The translations under genes and the position numbers were made by a program. A DNA stretch of 34,917 nt from Clostridiales bacterium Firm_04 (GTDB taxonomy: Bacteria > Bacillota > Clostridia > Oscillospirales > Ruminococcaceae): the NCBI GenBank assembly GCA_001603005.1, contig LVAJ01000047.1, forward strand, positions 1-34,917, written 5' to 3'. The notes under the pieces were generated by a model. It was not told the origin of the DNA and made no database searches. It saw only the letters and a list, made by a program, of their open reading frames with translations. Shown one piece after another: positions 14,976 through 21,637 of this stretch; the first letter of the stretch is position 1, and each line of letters opens with the position of its first letter.

Positions 14976-15518
14976 ATGGACAGACGGCAGCGGAAAACAA
15001 GAACCGCGATTTTTCAGGCATTTACGGATCTTCTGGAGCAGAAGACCTATTCGGCGCTGACCGTGCAGGATATCATTGATGCGGCGGATATCGGCAGGAG
15101 CACATTCTATGCGCATTTTGAGACAAAGGATGAGCTGCTGAAAGCGATGTGTACGGAGATTTTTGCGCATGTGTTCTCAGAGGAGATCATGCAGGAAGCG
15201 CATCACGATTTTTCGGACAGGGACAGCTTCAAAGACCGGCTCACGCATATTCTGTGTCATTTGCAGGAGAAGCAGCAGAGCATCAGGGGGATCTTTTCCG
15301 GCGAATGCGGCGAGATTTTCATGCGGTATTTCCGGGAATATCTGTTTCAGGTGTTCGACCGGCATCTTCCGGATGACGGCGAAGTGCCGCGGGCTTACCG
15401 TCTGAATCATGCAGTCAGCAGCTTTGCGGAGACCGTGCGCTGGTGGTTCCGTGAACATAACAATGCGTATACGCCGGAAGAAGTCAGCGCGTTTTATTTT
15501 GCATGCGTTCCGCTCTGA
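14976..15518 (+). CDS. TetR-family transcriptional regulator
   Basis: This 180-residue regulator has the TetR helix-turn-helix in residues 8-55 (LTVQDIIDAADIGRSTFYAHFETKDELL). Its C-terminal ligand domain resembles the short TetR_C_8 type (FAETVRWWFREHNNAYTPEEVSAFYF). I start at ATG 14976, which has GAAAGGAG in front; the frame is open for 44 codons upstream, but that part holds the promoter. It is divergent from the methyltransferase-ATPase pair and probably represses that pair and itself; the small membrane protein downstream is likely co-transcribed. The inducer is unknown. Confidence 0.88.
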   Translation: MDRRQRKTRTAIFQAFTDLLEQKTYSALTVQDIIDAADIGRSTFYAHFETKDELLKAMCTEIFAHVFSEEIMQEAHHDFSDRDSFKDRLTHILCHLQEKQQSIRGIFSGECGEIFMRYFREYLFQVFDRHLPDDGEVPRAYRLNHAVSSFAETVRWWFREHNNAYTPEEVSAFYFACVPL

Positions 15519-15553
15519 AACGGGCGCGCTGCATCACAGAAAGGAGCATGAAA

Positions 15554-15958
15554 ATGCATGATTTATACGAGATGAAGCTGACCGATGCGCAGTGGTGGGC
15601 ATGCGATATTCCGGGGAATATCGGCTGGATCATCTGGATCGTCTGCACGGTTCTCTGTCTGCGGGACGAGGTGAGCGGTTATGCGCTGCTCTCGCTGATC
15701 CCGGCGGCTCTGATGCTGACCGGTGTGGCGGAGCTTATCAGCGAGCGGATCGCAAAGCTCGGCAGAATACTCCCGAAAATCCGTGTGCTGCGCGGATTCG
15801 GTGCGCTGACGCTCGGCGGGCTCGCCGGAATCGTGACGGCAGCAGGCGGCATGCTGCTGCATGTGCACGGAAAGCAGCCGTTTTGGATGCTTGCCGGCGC
15901 ATTGCTTTGCACGGTATTTGCGTGCATCTGTTATCTGGGCTACCGGAAAAAAGCGTGA
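15554..15958 (+). CDS. Small membrane protein of unknown function, four predicted helices
   Basis: I do not recognise this 134-residue protein. It has about four hydrophobic segments (roughly residues 23-38, 43-60, 80-100 and 108-128) joined by short charged loops, and it ends in Lys-Lys-Ala. I chose ATG 15554 because AAGGAG is then seven bases away; the ATG at 15548 would be too close. It follows the TetR gene by 35 bases on the same strand. The context suggests it is co-regulated with the ATPase and methyltransferase and acts in the membrane. Confidence 0.7.
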   Translation: MHDLYEMKLTDAQWWACDIPGNIGWIIWIVCTVLCLRDEVSGYALLSLIPAALMLTGVAELISERIAKLGRILPKIRVLRGFGALTLGGLAGIVTAAGGMLLHVHGKQPFWMLAGALLCTVFACICYLGYRKKA

Positions 15959-15972
15959 TTCTCACACAGCAA

Positions 15973-16014
15973 AAAAATCCCAAAACCGGATGTGAACGGC
16001 TTTGGGATTTTTGT
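15973..16014. terminator. Bidirectional terminator between convergent genes
   Basis: A stem of about 14 pairs (with A-T outer pairs, ATCCC/GGGAT core) is flanked by an A-tract on the left and a T-tract on the right, so it can end transcripts from both sides. It separates the small membrane protein gene from the sirtuin gene. Confidence 0.88.
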
Positions 16015-16019
16015 TATGC

Positions 16020-16868
16020 TTATGAAATTGCGGTGAGCAGCGCATGCAGGTCGCCGTTGATGCAGATGCTCTGTTTCAGGATCGGGGCGGGCGCCTTTGC
16101 CTCGCCGAAGTTCAGGCAGGCATAGACCGCTTTCGGGTTCTGCGCGGTCATCTGCCAGAACGGATATTTGATGATGACCGGTGTATTGTAACCGACGCCG
16201 AGCTCCAGAAACAGGATGTGCAGCCCCTCATGCCGGCGCAGAAATTCTTCGTAGCGCTCGGCTGCCCGATGCCAGCCTTCATCCTCGACAAAGGTGTCGT
16301 CCGACCGCAGATTCATCGTCATCGGTCTGCCGCATTTCGGGCATTTCGGGATCAGCGCCGCGGGAATTTTCATATCCTGCTGCTGCGCGATCATGTCTTT
16401 GATGACCGCTTCATTGTCATAGGTCTGATCGTGGCAGGGCTCGCTGCACTGGAACAGTCCGTAATCGCCCTGCGTGTAGAACAGGCGGTGCTTGTCAAAT
16501 CCGGCTTTCTGGAACTGGTGATCGACATTCGTGGTGATGACAAAATAGTCCTTGTTCTGCACCAGCCGGTACAGCGCTTTGTATGTGCCGTTGTCCACGT
16601 CCGTGTAGCGGTTGCACCAGATGTATCGCGACCAGTATGCCCAGAAAATCTCCGGCGATTCAAACGGATAGAAGCCGCCGCTGTACATATCGCGGAAGCC
16701 GTATTTTGCAGCAAAATCGGAGAAATATTGTTCAAACCGTTCGCCGGAATAGGTGAAGCCCGCAGCGGTGGAAAGACCTGCGCCCGCACCGATGACAATA
16801 GCATCCGCGGATTCAATTTCCGCTTTCAGACGGTTCAGCTCCGCCGAGTAATCTTCTGTAAATCGCAT
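16020..16868 (-). CDS. Class M sirtuin (SirTM), protein ADP-ribosyltransferase
   Basis: This 282-residue protein is a macrodomain-linked sirtuin, a group shown to ADP-ribosylate proteins using NAD+ instead of acting mainly as deacylases. The NAD loop GAGAGLS is at 27-33, and TTNVDHQ at 112-118. The usual sirtuin catalytic His-Gly is replaced by Gln-Gly-Asp-Tyr-Gly (Gln133), the hallmark of this class. Four cysteines (141, 145, 176, 179) can bind the structural zinc. The start at 16868 follows AAGGAGG and lies inside the end of the macrodomain gene (56-base overlap). In described operons the target is a lipoylated GcvH-like protein with a lipoate ligase. Neither is present here, so the target is open. 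Confidence 0.88.
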   Translation of the reverse strand: MRFTEDYSAELNRLKAEIESADAIVIGAGAGLSTAAGFTYSGERFEQYFSDFAAKYGFRDMYSGGFYPFESPEIFWAYWSRYIWCNRYTDVDNGTYKALYRLVQNKDYFVITTNVDHQFQKAGFDKHRLFYTQGDYGLFQCSEPCHDQTYDNEAVIKDMIAQQQDMKIPAALIPKCPKCGRPMTMNLRSDDTFVEDEGWHRAAERYEEFLRRHEGLHILFLELGVGYNTPVIIKYPFWQMTAQNPKAVYACLNFGEAKAPAPILKQSICINGDLHALLTAIS

Positions 16869-17598
16869 AATCTTCCTCCTTGAACACATTGAAAATCACC
16901 TGAATATCGTGCGTTCTGCGGAACGCCCTGACTGTTCTGACCGCGATCTCCGCGGCTTCCTGCTGCGGAAATCCGAAGACGCCCGTGGAAATACAGCAGA
17001 ATGCAATGCTTGCGATCCCGTTCTGCACGGCGGTTTCCAGACAGCTTTGATAGGCGCTCTCCAGCAGCCGGCAGTGCGTCTGCGTGAGCCTGCCCTGCAC
17101 GATCGGCCCGACGGTGTGGATGACGTAATCACAGGGGAGATTGTAGGCGGGCGTGATCTTAGCCCTGCCGGTCGGCTCCTCATGCCCCTGCGCCTGCATG
17201 ATCTCATTGCATTTGTACCGCAGCCGCACGCCCGCAAAGGTATGGATGCAGTTGTCGATGCAGCTGTGACAGGGCTGCCAGCAGCCGGTCATGCCGGAGT
17301 TTGCGGCATTGACGATCGCGCCGCATTTCAGCGTGGTGATATCGCCCCGCCAGAGGTAAATACCGGCTTCGACCGGCGTCAGATCTGTCAGCGACGTGAT
17401 GCCCTTCTGCGCGGTCATCGCCTGCAGGAATGCGTCCTCTGCCTGCAAAAAGGATGCATCCGCTCTGACGGCGGGGCGGATGTTCACGAGACTGCGGTAG
17501 AGCCGGAATTTGTCCGCTTCCGCTTCGGGAACCGCAATGTCTTTGAGATCCCTGCGCTCCGACAATAGATATTGAATCAGAAAATCAAGATCCTTCAT
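16813..17598 (-). CDS. Zinc-type macrodomain ADP-ribosyl hydrolase
   Basis: This 261-residue protein carries a macrodomain from about residue 75 onward that removes ADP-ribose from proteins. NAAN (97-100) and STGVFGFP (about 195-202) form the ADP-ribose pocket. The segment GCWQPCHSC, with Cys106, His111 and Cys113, matches the metal site of the zinc-dependent macrodomains found beside SirTM. The N-terminal 70 residues are helical and typical of this subgroup. I use ATG 17598 because the GTG at 17607 abuts the AAAGGCGG binding site. It should reverse the modification made by the downstream sirtuin. Confidence 0.88.
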   Translation of the reverse strand: MKDLDFLIQYLLSERRDLKDIAVPEAEADKFRLYRSLVNIRPAVRADASFLQAEDAFLQAMTAQKGITSLTDLTPVEAGIYLWRGDITTLKCGAIVNAANSGMTGCWQPCHSCIDNCIHTFAGVRLRYKCNEIMQAQGHEEPTGRAKITPAYNLPCDYVIHTVGPIVQGRLTQTHCRLLESAYQSCLETAVQNGIASIAFCCISTGVFGFPQQEAAEIAVRTVRAFRRTHDIQVIFNVFKEEDYAIYRRLLGGAEPSESGN

Positions 17599-17613
17599 TT
17601 TTTGCACCGCCTT

Positions 17614-18540
17614 TCAGAATAATGTGAGCTGATTGTCCGCCCAGCTTTCCTGCTTTGCCGGATGAATCACCTCATCCGGCTGAACATTGCCGATCAGCAG
17701 CGGGGATGCGGGATCGTGCAGGCGCAGATTCCGCCGGACGTTTTCATAATTGGAATTGGCGTAGCAATATTTGCAGAAATGTGCGCAGGTATCGTATGCG
17801 CCGATATCCGAGCCGAGCACGCAGGCGCATTCCGGACGCTGCGATTTTTTCTTCGGGATATCCAGCCTGCCGCCGATTGCCGCTTCAAAGGTCTCTCTGG
17901 TCATGCAGCCTGTGCAGTCCACGCCGTAGGGCGCAAGCTCGCTGCCCTCGGCGCAGGCTTTGAGCGTGATGCCGTAACGCCTGCCGGTCTCTGCGAACGC
18001 CTTGCCGAGCGCGATGCGCGTCTGCTGCGGGACGGCCTGCACCTGCGGAAAATTGCGCTTCACCTTTTCATAGAGGTCAATGAAGCTGATGACGCAGACC
18101 GATGTATAACCGGAGAGCGTGCGGCACATCGTTTCAAAATCGCGGAGATGCCGCGCAAATGTGTAGGTTTCGTTCAGAAAGACCGGATCGTACCGCCAGC
18201 CGGTACATGCCGTGCCGAGCGACTTTGACAGCGCGATGAGATCCTGCATGACCTGTTCCTTCGGCGGGACATGCGGCTCGATCTCTCTGCCGTAGGGCGT
18301 GATCGTGACGAACCAGAACTGATGAAAGCGCTTGAGCTCGTCAATGTGCGGGAGCATCGGCGCGGGATTCTTCGTGCAGAAGGCGATGCAGTCGATGACA
18401 TCGGGGTTCAGCTCATAGCGTGTGATCCAGTCGGGACGGTACGGATTGCGCACCAGTACATAGCCTGCGCGGATCCGGTTCATGAACCATTTGGAATAAA
18501 ATGCGGGGATATCCGTCCGCATGCCGGTATTAAGAATCAT
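17614..18540 (-). CDS. DUF1848 family protein with C-terminal CX3CX2C motif
   Basis: This 308-residue protein belongs to the DUF1848 family, whose function is not established. An N-terminal block (RTDIPAFYSKWFMNRI, then VIDCIAFCTKNP) is followed near the C-terminus by DTCAHFCKYCYAN, where Cys252, Cys256 and Cys259 form the CX3CX2C spacing used by radical SAM enzymes. Further Cys pairs (209/212 and 238/240) lie just before. I start at 18540, 11 bases after AAAGGA; the frame extends upstream, but that part contains the promoter. It is the first gene of the operon, 15 bases before the macrodomain gene. An iron-sulfur enzyme acting on the ADP-ribosylated or unmodified target is a guess. Confidence 0.8.
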   Translation of the reverse strand: MILNTGMRTDIPAFYSKWFMNRIRAGYVLVRNPYRPDWITRYELNPDVIDCIAFCTKNPAPMLPHIDELKRFHQFWFVTITPYGREIEPHVPPKEQVMQDLIALSKSLGTACTGWRYDPVFLNETYTFARHLRDFETMCRTLSGYTSVCVISFIDLYEKVKRNFPQVQAVPQQTRIALGKAFAETGRRYGITLKACAEGSELAPYGVDCTGCMTRETFEAAIGGRLDIPKKKSQRPECACVLGSDIGAYDTCAHFCKYCYANSNYENVRRNLRLHDPASPLLIGNVQPDEVIHPAKQESWADNQLTLF

Positions 18541-18598
18541 GCTGCTGCACATCCTTTCGCTGTATGTACGTGACTGCCCGTTTTCTGCTTCTGCAAAC

Positions 18599-18627
18599 AG
18601 TATAACACAGGATCCGCAAAAGCGCAA
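18599..18627 (-). promoter_or_regulatory. Promoter of the DUF1848-macrodomain-SirTM operon
   Basis: On the minus strand, TTGCGC (18622-18627), a 17-bp spacer and TATACT (18599-18604) precede the operon by about 60 bases. An imperfect dyad covers the -35 region. Confidence 0.6.
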
Positions 18628-18669
18628 GTACGCACTTTTTTGTAACCCGGTTACCGGAAGGTGACCGCT

Positions 18670-18786
18670 GCGGGGAGCCCCCGCGGGCATTTCCCTCCGG
18701 GCGGGGAGCCCCCGCTGGCATATCCCTCCGGAGTGCGGTAGCGTGGCTCTCCCAACATTCGCAGCACACGCCGCGGGGCGGCTTCT
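18670..18786. repeat. Intergenic repeat, copy A, with internal 31-bp tandem duplication
   Basis: Two 31-bp units (18670-18700 and 18701-18731) starting GCGGGGAGCCCCCGC differ at only two positions. They are followed by a conserved tail containing CTCTCCCAACATTCGCAG (18747-18764). Copy B, about 460 bp downstream, has one unit and the same tail. Confidence 0.75.
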
Positions 18787-19132
18787 GTGACGTAACTGCT
18801 CCTATCGGATAAAGTGAATGGTGAAGAATGAAAAGTGAAAAACGGCGGTATCGCTGCGCGATAATTTGCAGGGATCATCACTGAATCACGCACTACGCAA
18901 CCGGCGTGCACCAGTATTAAAGTTTTGATCGAACTTTTTCAAAAGTTCGCGGGTCGAGGGCAGCGCCCTCGTCGCGATCCGCAGATCGCGAAACTCCCCC
19001 AGCGTTCTGTTTCGGGAAGAAAAGGGCTTGGGAAAAGCCCCCCTTTCTGAAAGGGGCAGCTTTTCCCATTCCAAATAGCATCCGCGAAGCGGATTCCTCT
19101 TTTTTATGACTTCCTGTTTCGACCACTCCCAA

Positions 19133-19219
19133 GCGGGGAGCCCCGCGGGCATTTCCCTTCGGGAGCCGCTGCGTGACTCTCCCAACATTCGCAGTGCACG
19201 CCGCAGGACGCGGCTTCTC
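19133..19219. repeat. Intergenic repeat, copy B
   Basis: One GCGGGGAGCCCCGCGGGC unit is followed by CTCTCCCAACATTCGCAG (19177-19194) and a GC-rich end, in the same orientation as copy A. The block between the two copies is unrelated hairpin-rich DNA. Confidence 0.75.
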
Positions 19220-19262
19220 AATCGTCCGTGCTCTCCAAAACTACGTTTTTCATGTTATCCCG

Positions 19263-19291
19263 TTGCACTTTTTGTCGTAATATGCTATAAT
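19263..19291 (+). promoter_or_regulatory. Promoter of the HxlR/ATP-grasp pair
   Basis: TTGCAC (19263-19268), a 17-bp spacer and TATAAT (19286-19291) lie about 40 bases before the HxlR start. Confidence 0.75.
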
Positions 19292-19333
19292 AAATGTAAC
19301 ATTCATTTTGAAACCATTGGGAGCGTGACTGTG

Positions 19334-19663
19334 ATGCTGAAAAAAGAACAACTGCCCGAATGCCCCGTCGCCACGACGGTTCAGCTGATCGGAAACAAAT
19401 GGAAACTGCTGATCCTGCGGAATCTGCAAACGCGTCCGTGGCGGTTCAATGAGCTGCGCAGATCGCTGGACGGCATCAGTCAGAAGGTTCTGACGGAGAG
19501 CCTGCGGGCGCTGGAGCAGGACGGGCTTGTCAACCGGACGGTCTTTGCCGAGGTGCCGCCGCGCGTGGAGTATTCCCTGAGCGAACTCGGCGAAACGCTC
19601 CGCCCGATTCTGGATGCGATGCAGGCATGGGGCATCGCATACAAAGAACAGGCGGACGATTGA
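19334..19663 (+). CDS. HxlR-family winged-helix regulator
   Basis: This 109-residue DNA-binding protein has the HxlR signature: a Cys near the N-terminus (Cys10 in ECPVATTVQLIGNKWKLLIL), then FNELRRSLDGISQKVLTESLRALEQDGLV and the wing with PRVEYSLSELG. HxlR proteins often sense electrophiles or redox changes through that cysteine. I start at ATG 19334 with GGGAG about ten bases upstream; the frame is open upstream through the repeat block but has no support there. It is followed 34 bases later by an ATP-grasp gene, probably in one transcript. Confidence 0.88.
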   Translation: MLKKEQLPECPVATTVQLIGNKWKLLILRNLQTRPWRFNELRRSLDGISQKVLTESLRALEQDGLVNRTVFAEVPPRVEYSLSELGETLRPILDAMQAWGIAYKEQADD

Positions 19664-19697
19664 AACGCTATTGCAAGAACATGAAAAGAGGCATCTT

Positions 19698-20513
19698 ATG
19701 GCGAAAATTCTCTATCTGACAGACTTGTATTATCCAGCAAAGGGACGCAATTATTATGAGGAGGATCTGTTCATAGCCGGCAGACTGAAGGAGCATTTTG
19801 ATGTGGCGCTGTGTCACCCGAAAAATGCGGAAGCCTTTGAGCAGTCCGCCGATCTGATCCTGTTCCGGAATACCGGCAGCGTGCTCGGATATCCCGATGT
19901 ATACGCGGCATTTCTGGATCGCGTGGAAAAGCTGCATCTGCGTACATTCAATACATTCACCAGCAAGGCGGATATGCGCGGGAAGGATTATCTGACGGAG
20001 CTCTCTGCGCTGGGCTATCCGGTCATTCCGACGGTTGACAGGCTCGATGCGTGTCCGGAACTGCCGGACGTACAGCGCTATGTCATCAAACCGAAAAACG
20101 GCGCGGATTCGATCGGGCTGGAGTTCCTGACAAAGGCGCAGTTGATGACGAGAACGGACATCGGCAATGCATACCTGATTCAGCCGGCGGTTGATTTTGT
20201 GTATGAGGTTTCGTTTTATTTTATCAATGACTGTTTTGCGTATGCAATGTATGCGCCGGATCCCGCAAAACGCTGGGCGCTGACAGAGTATCAGCCGACG
20301 GACGCGGATCTGGAATTTGCCCGCCGGTTCATTGCGTGGAATACGATCCGGCACGGGATCCAGCGAGTGGATGCCTGCCGCACCGCAGACGGCAGGCTGC
20401 TTCTGGTGGAGCTGGAGGATCTGAACCCTTATCTGTCGCTGCTGCAAACGGCGCCGCAAACGCAGGAACGCTTTCTGCGCGATCTCATTGCGGCGCTGGA
20501 ACATGCGCTGTGA
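19698..20513 (+). CDS. ATP-grasp-like protein of unknown specificity
   Basis: This 271-residue protein looks like a RimK/glutathione-synthase-type ATP-grasp enzyme, which would join a carboxylate to an amine with ATP. Supporting segments are YVIKPKNGADSIG (ATP lysine, about residues 130-142), AYLIQPAVDFVYEVSFYFI (the loop before the central strand) and LLLVELEDLNPYLSL near the end, where a Glu and the Asn of NPY can bind magnesium. The N-terminal part (AKILYLTDLYYPAKGRNYYEEDLFIAGRL) resembles the pre-ATP-grasp domain. No carrier or peptide precursor gene is next to it. Its partner is the HxlR regulator upstream. Function beyond the fold is not assigned. Confidence 0.7.
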   Translation: MAKILYLTDLYYPAKGRNYYEEDLFIAGRLKEHFDVALCHPKNAEAFEQSADLILFRNTGSVLGYPDVYAAFLDRVEKLHLRTFNTFTSKADMRGKDYLTELSALGYPVIPTVDRLDACPELPDVQRYVIKPKNGADSIGLEFLTKAQLMTRTDIGNAYLIQPAVDFVYEVSFYFINDCFAYAMYAPDPAKRWALTEYQPTDADLEFARRFIAWNTIRHGIQRVDACRTADGRLLLVELEDLNPYLSLLQTAPQTQERFLRDLIAALEHAL

Positions 20514-20533
20514 GATGTGACGCGGCAGAATAT

Positions 20534-20577
20534 GCAAAAAAGTCCGCTGTATGATCCGGTAACCGGAAATACAGCGG
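20534..20577 (-). terminator. Distal terminator of the tRNA transcript (minus strand)
   Basis: Nine-bp arms CCGCTGTAT/ATACAGCGG (20544-20552 and 20569-20577) enclose an inner CCGGT-A-ACCGG dyad. Read on the minus strand, the stem is followed by AC and six Ts. It lies behind the closer terminator at 20605-20638 and may act as a back-up. Confidence 0.7.
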
Positions 20578-20604
20578 GCAATCTGTTCCTGATCCTGCAA
20601 AAAT

Positions 20605-20638
20605 AAAAATCCGGAAACTGTGCTGTTTCCGGATTTTT
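20605..20638. terminator. Bidirectional terminator between ATP-grasp gene and tRNA genes
   Basis: A perfect 14-bp stem (AAAAATCCGGAAAC with GTTTCCGGATTTTT), loop TGTGCT, has an A-tract on one side and a T-tract on the other. It ends the ATP-grasp transcript and, two bases past the tRNA-Glu 3' end, the tRNA transcript. Confidence 0.92.
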
Positions 20639-20639
20639 G

Positions 20640-20714
20640 TGGTGACCCGTACGGGAATCGAACCCATGATTACGCCGTGAAAGGGCGTCGTCTTAGCCGC
20701 TTGACCAACGGGCC
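20640..20714 (-). tRNA. tRNA-Glu (anticodon TTC)
   Basis: The cloverleaf folds on the minus strand: acceptor GGCCCGT/ACGGGTC with one G-U pair, anticodon stem ACGCC/GGCGT around loop CTTTCAC, T loop TTCGATT, discriminator A, and an encoded CCA (20640-20642). It lies three bases downstream of tRNA-Met in the same transcript. Confidence 0.96.
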
Positions 20715-20717
20715 ATA

Positions 20718-20794
20718 TGGTGGCTGCGACAGGATTTGAACCAGTGACCGATCGGGTATGAACCGATTGCTCTAGCCAGCTGAGCTACGCAGCC
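20718..20794 (-). tRNA. tRNA-Met (anticodon CAT), elongator type
   Basis: Acceptor GGCTGCG pairs fully with CGCAGCC, and the anticodon stem ATCGG/CCGAT holds loop TTCATAC. The paired first base and the lack of GGG/CCC anticodon-stem pairs argue against initiator tRNA, and the loop differs from tRNA-Ile2. CCA is encoded (20718-20720). Confidence 0.94.
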
Positions 20795-20825
20795 ATATCT
20801 TGCAAAATCTGCAAGCGACTATGCT

Positions 20826-20854
20826 ATTATAGCGCAAAACGAAGAAAAAGTCAA
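20826..20854 (-). promoter_or_regulatory. Promoter of the tRNA-Met/tRNA-Glu transcript
   Basis: On the minus strand, TTGACT (20849-20854), a 17-bp spacer and TATAAT (20826-20831) lie about 30 bases upstream of tRNA-Met. Confidence 0.85.
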
Positions 20855-20932
20855 GCGGATTTCAAAACTTTGTCGATTTGAACAATATCGGCTGATATGT
20901 GATTGCAAAACAAAGCAAAACTGCTATTATCG

Positions 20933-21406
20933 TCATTCGGTGAACAGGAACACCCACAGCGTTTCATCCTCTGTGCAGGCGTATCCGAACTGCGTATAGC
21001 TGCTGCACAGGAGCGGCTTCGACTGCTGCTCACTAATGATCATGGAACAGATCGCAGTATTGAGATCCGCTCTGCCGCGGATGACGGTCTCGCAGGCATG
21101 CGCCGATTCGAGCGCGTCAACGTCCGCATTTCCGTTGTTTTCCGAGAGCTTTGCAACACGCTCGGCAGCCTTTTCCATGAGCGCGTCGGTCTGTGTCAGG
21201 GCAGGCGCATCGCTGCCGCTGCGCAGATTGTTGATGACATCGCAAAGCCCGCTGCCGGATCCGGAGCGGCTTGCCCGCGTGTCGGTATAGAGCATCACAA
21301 CATCATCTTCTGCCGGATCGTTTTCCTCGGTTTCTGCGAACGCCGGAGCCGCCGCGCACAGCAGTACCGCACACGCTCCTGCAAGCAGATTCGCAATTTT
21401 CTTCAT
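20933..21406 (-). CDS. Small secreted protein with divergent CAP/SCP-like domain
   Basis: This 157-residue protein starts with a clear Sec signal peptide (KK, then a hydrophobic stretch to about residue 24, AFA cleavage site). After a short acidic linker, the rest resembles a short CAP domain: DVINNLRSGSDAPALTQTDALMEKAAERVAKLS at its front, a middle segment with Ala-Cys-Glu-Thr where CAP proteins have their core, and YTQFGYACTEDETLWVFLFTE at the end. The usual catalytic-like His residues are largely missing, so it may only bind. It has its own promoter, and GGGGAGG before the start. CAP assignment is moderate; four cysteines in the mature part could form disulfides. Confidence 0.6.
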   Translation of the reverse strand: MKKIANLLAGACAVLLCAAAPAFAETEENDPAEDDVVMLYTDTRASRSGSGSGLCDVINNLRSGSDAPALTQTDALMEKAAERVAKLSENNGNADVDALESAHACETVIRGRADLNTAICSMIISEQQSKPLLCSSYTQFGYACTEDETLWVFLFTE

Positions 21407-21484
21407 GATAATCCTCCCCGTTTTGCCGCGACTGAACTGTGAATCCTGATAGCTTCCCCGATTTTGTTTTCTCTGTCTGCGTAT

Positions 21485-21513
21485 ATTATACCATAAGGAT
21501 GCGGGAAAGTCAA
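21485..21513 (-). promoter_or_regulatory. Promoter of the CAP-like protein gene
   Basis: On the minus strand, TTGACT (21508-21513), a 17-bp spacer and TATAAT (21485-21490) lie about 75 bases before the start codon. Confidence 0.8.
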
Positions 21514-21546
21514 TCGGGAAAATATTTTGAATTGTGCCGAAATGAC

Positions 21547-21575
21547 TTGCTTTTTCCGGAGAAATATGCTAAAAT
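21547..21575 (+). promoter_or_regulatory. Promoter of proS
   Basis: TTGCTT (21547-21552), a 17-bp spacer and TAAAAT (21570-21575) give a predicted leader of about 55 bases before proS. I see no T-box in the leader. Confidence 0.65.
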
Positions 21576-21637
21576 AATAGAGTTTGGATGTGCCGGATTG
21601 CGTCCGGCGCAGAATTGTCAGAAAGGAAGCGAAATTC

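Larger units (their letters stand above)
18655..19260. other. Non-coding composite of GC-rich repeats and hairpins
   Basis: No gene is supportable across about 600 bases. The apparent frames here are arginine/glycine/proline-rich translations of repeat DNA. The stretch holds two copies of a repeat (listed separately). It also holds perfect small hairpins, such as CGCGATC-CGCA-GATCGCG (18973-18990), ATCCGC-GAA-GCGGAT (19080-19094) and TATCGC-TGC-GCGATA (18849-18863), and a G/C/A-rich double hairpin around 19022-19072. Composite blocks of this sort are frequent in Ruminococcus-like genomes; that remark rests on general knowledge. Confidence 0.65.

Noticed and set aside
18886..19221. Possible small genes in the repeat block
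   Set aside because: The frames are translations of GC-rich repeats and hairpins, with no ribosome binding site and no conserved features.
20718..20794. Initiator tRNA-Met or tRNA-Ile2 (CAT)
   Set aside because: The first acceptor pair is formed and the GGG/CCC anticodon-stem pairs are missing, against initiator; the anticodon loop TTCATAC is that of elongator Met.
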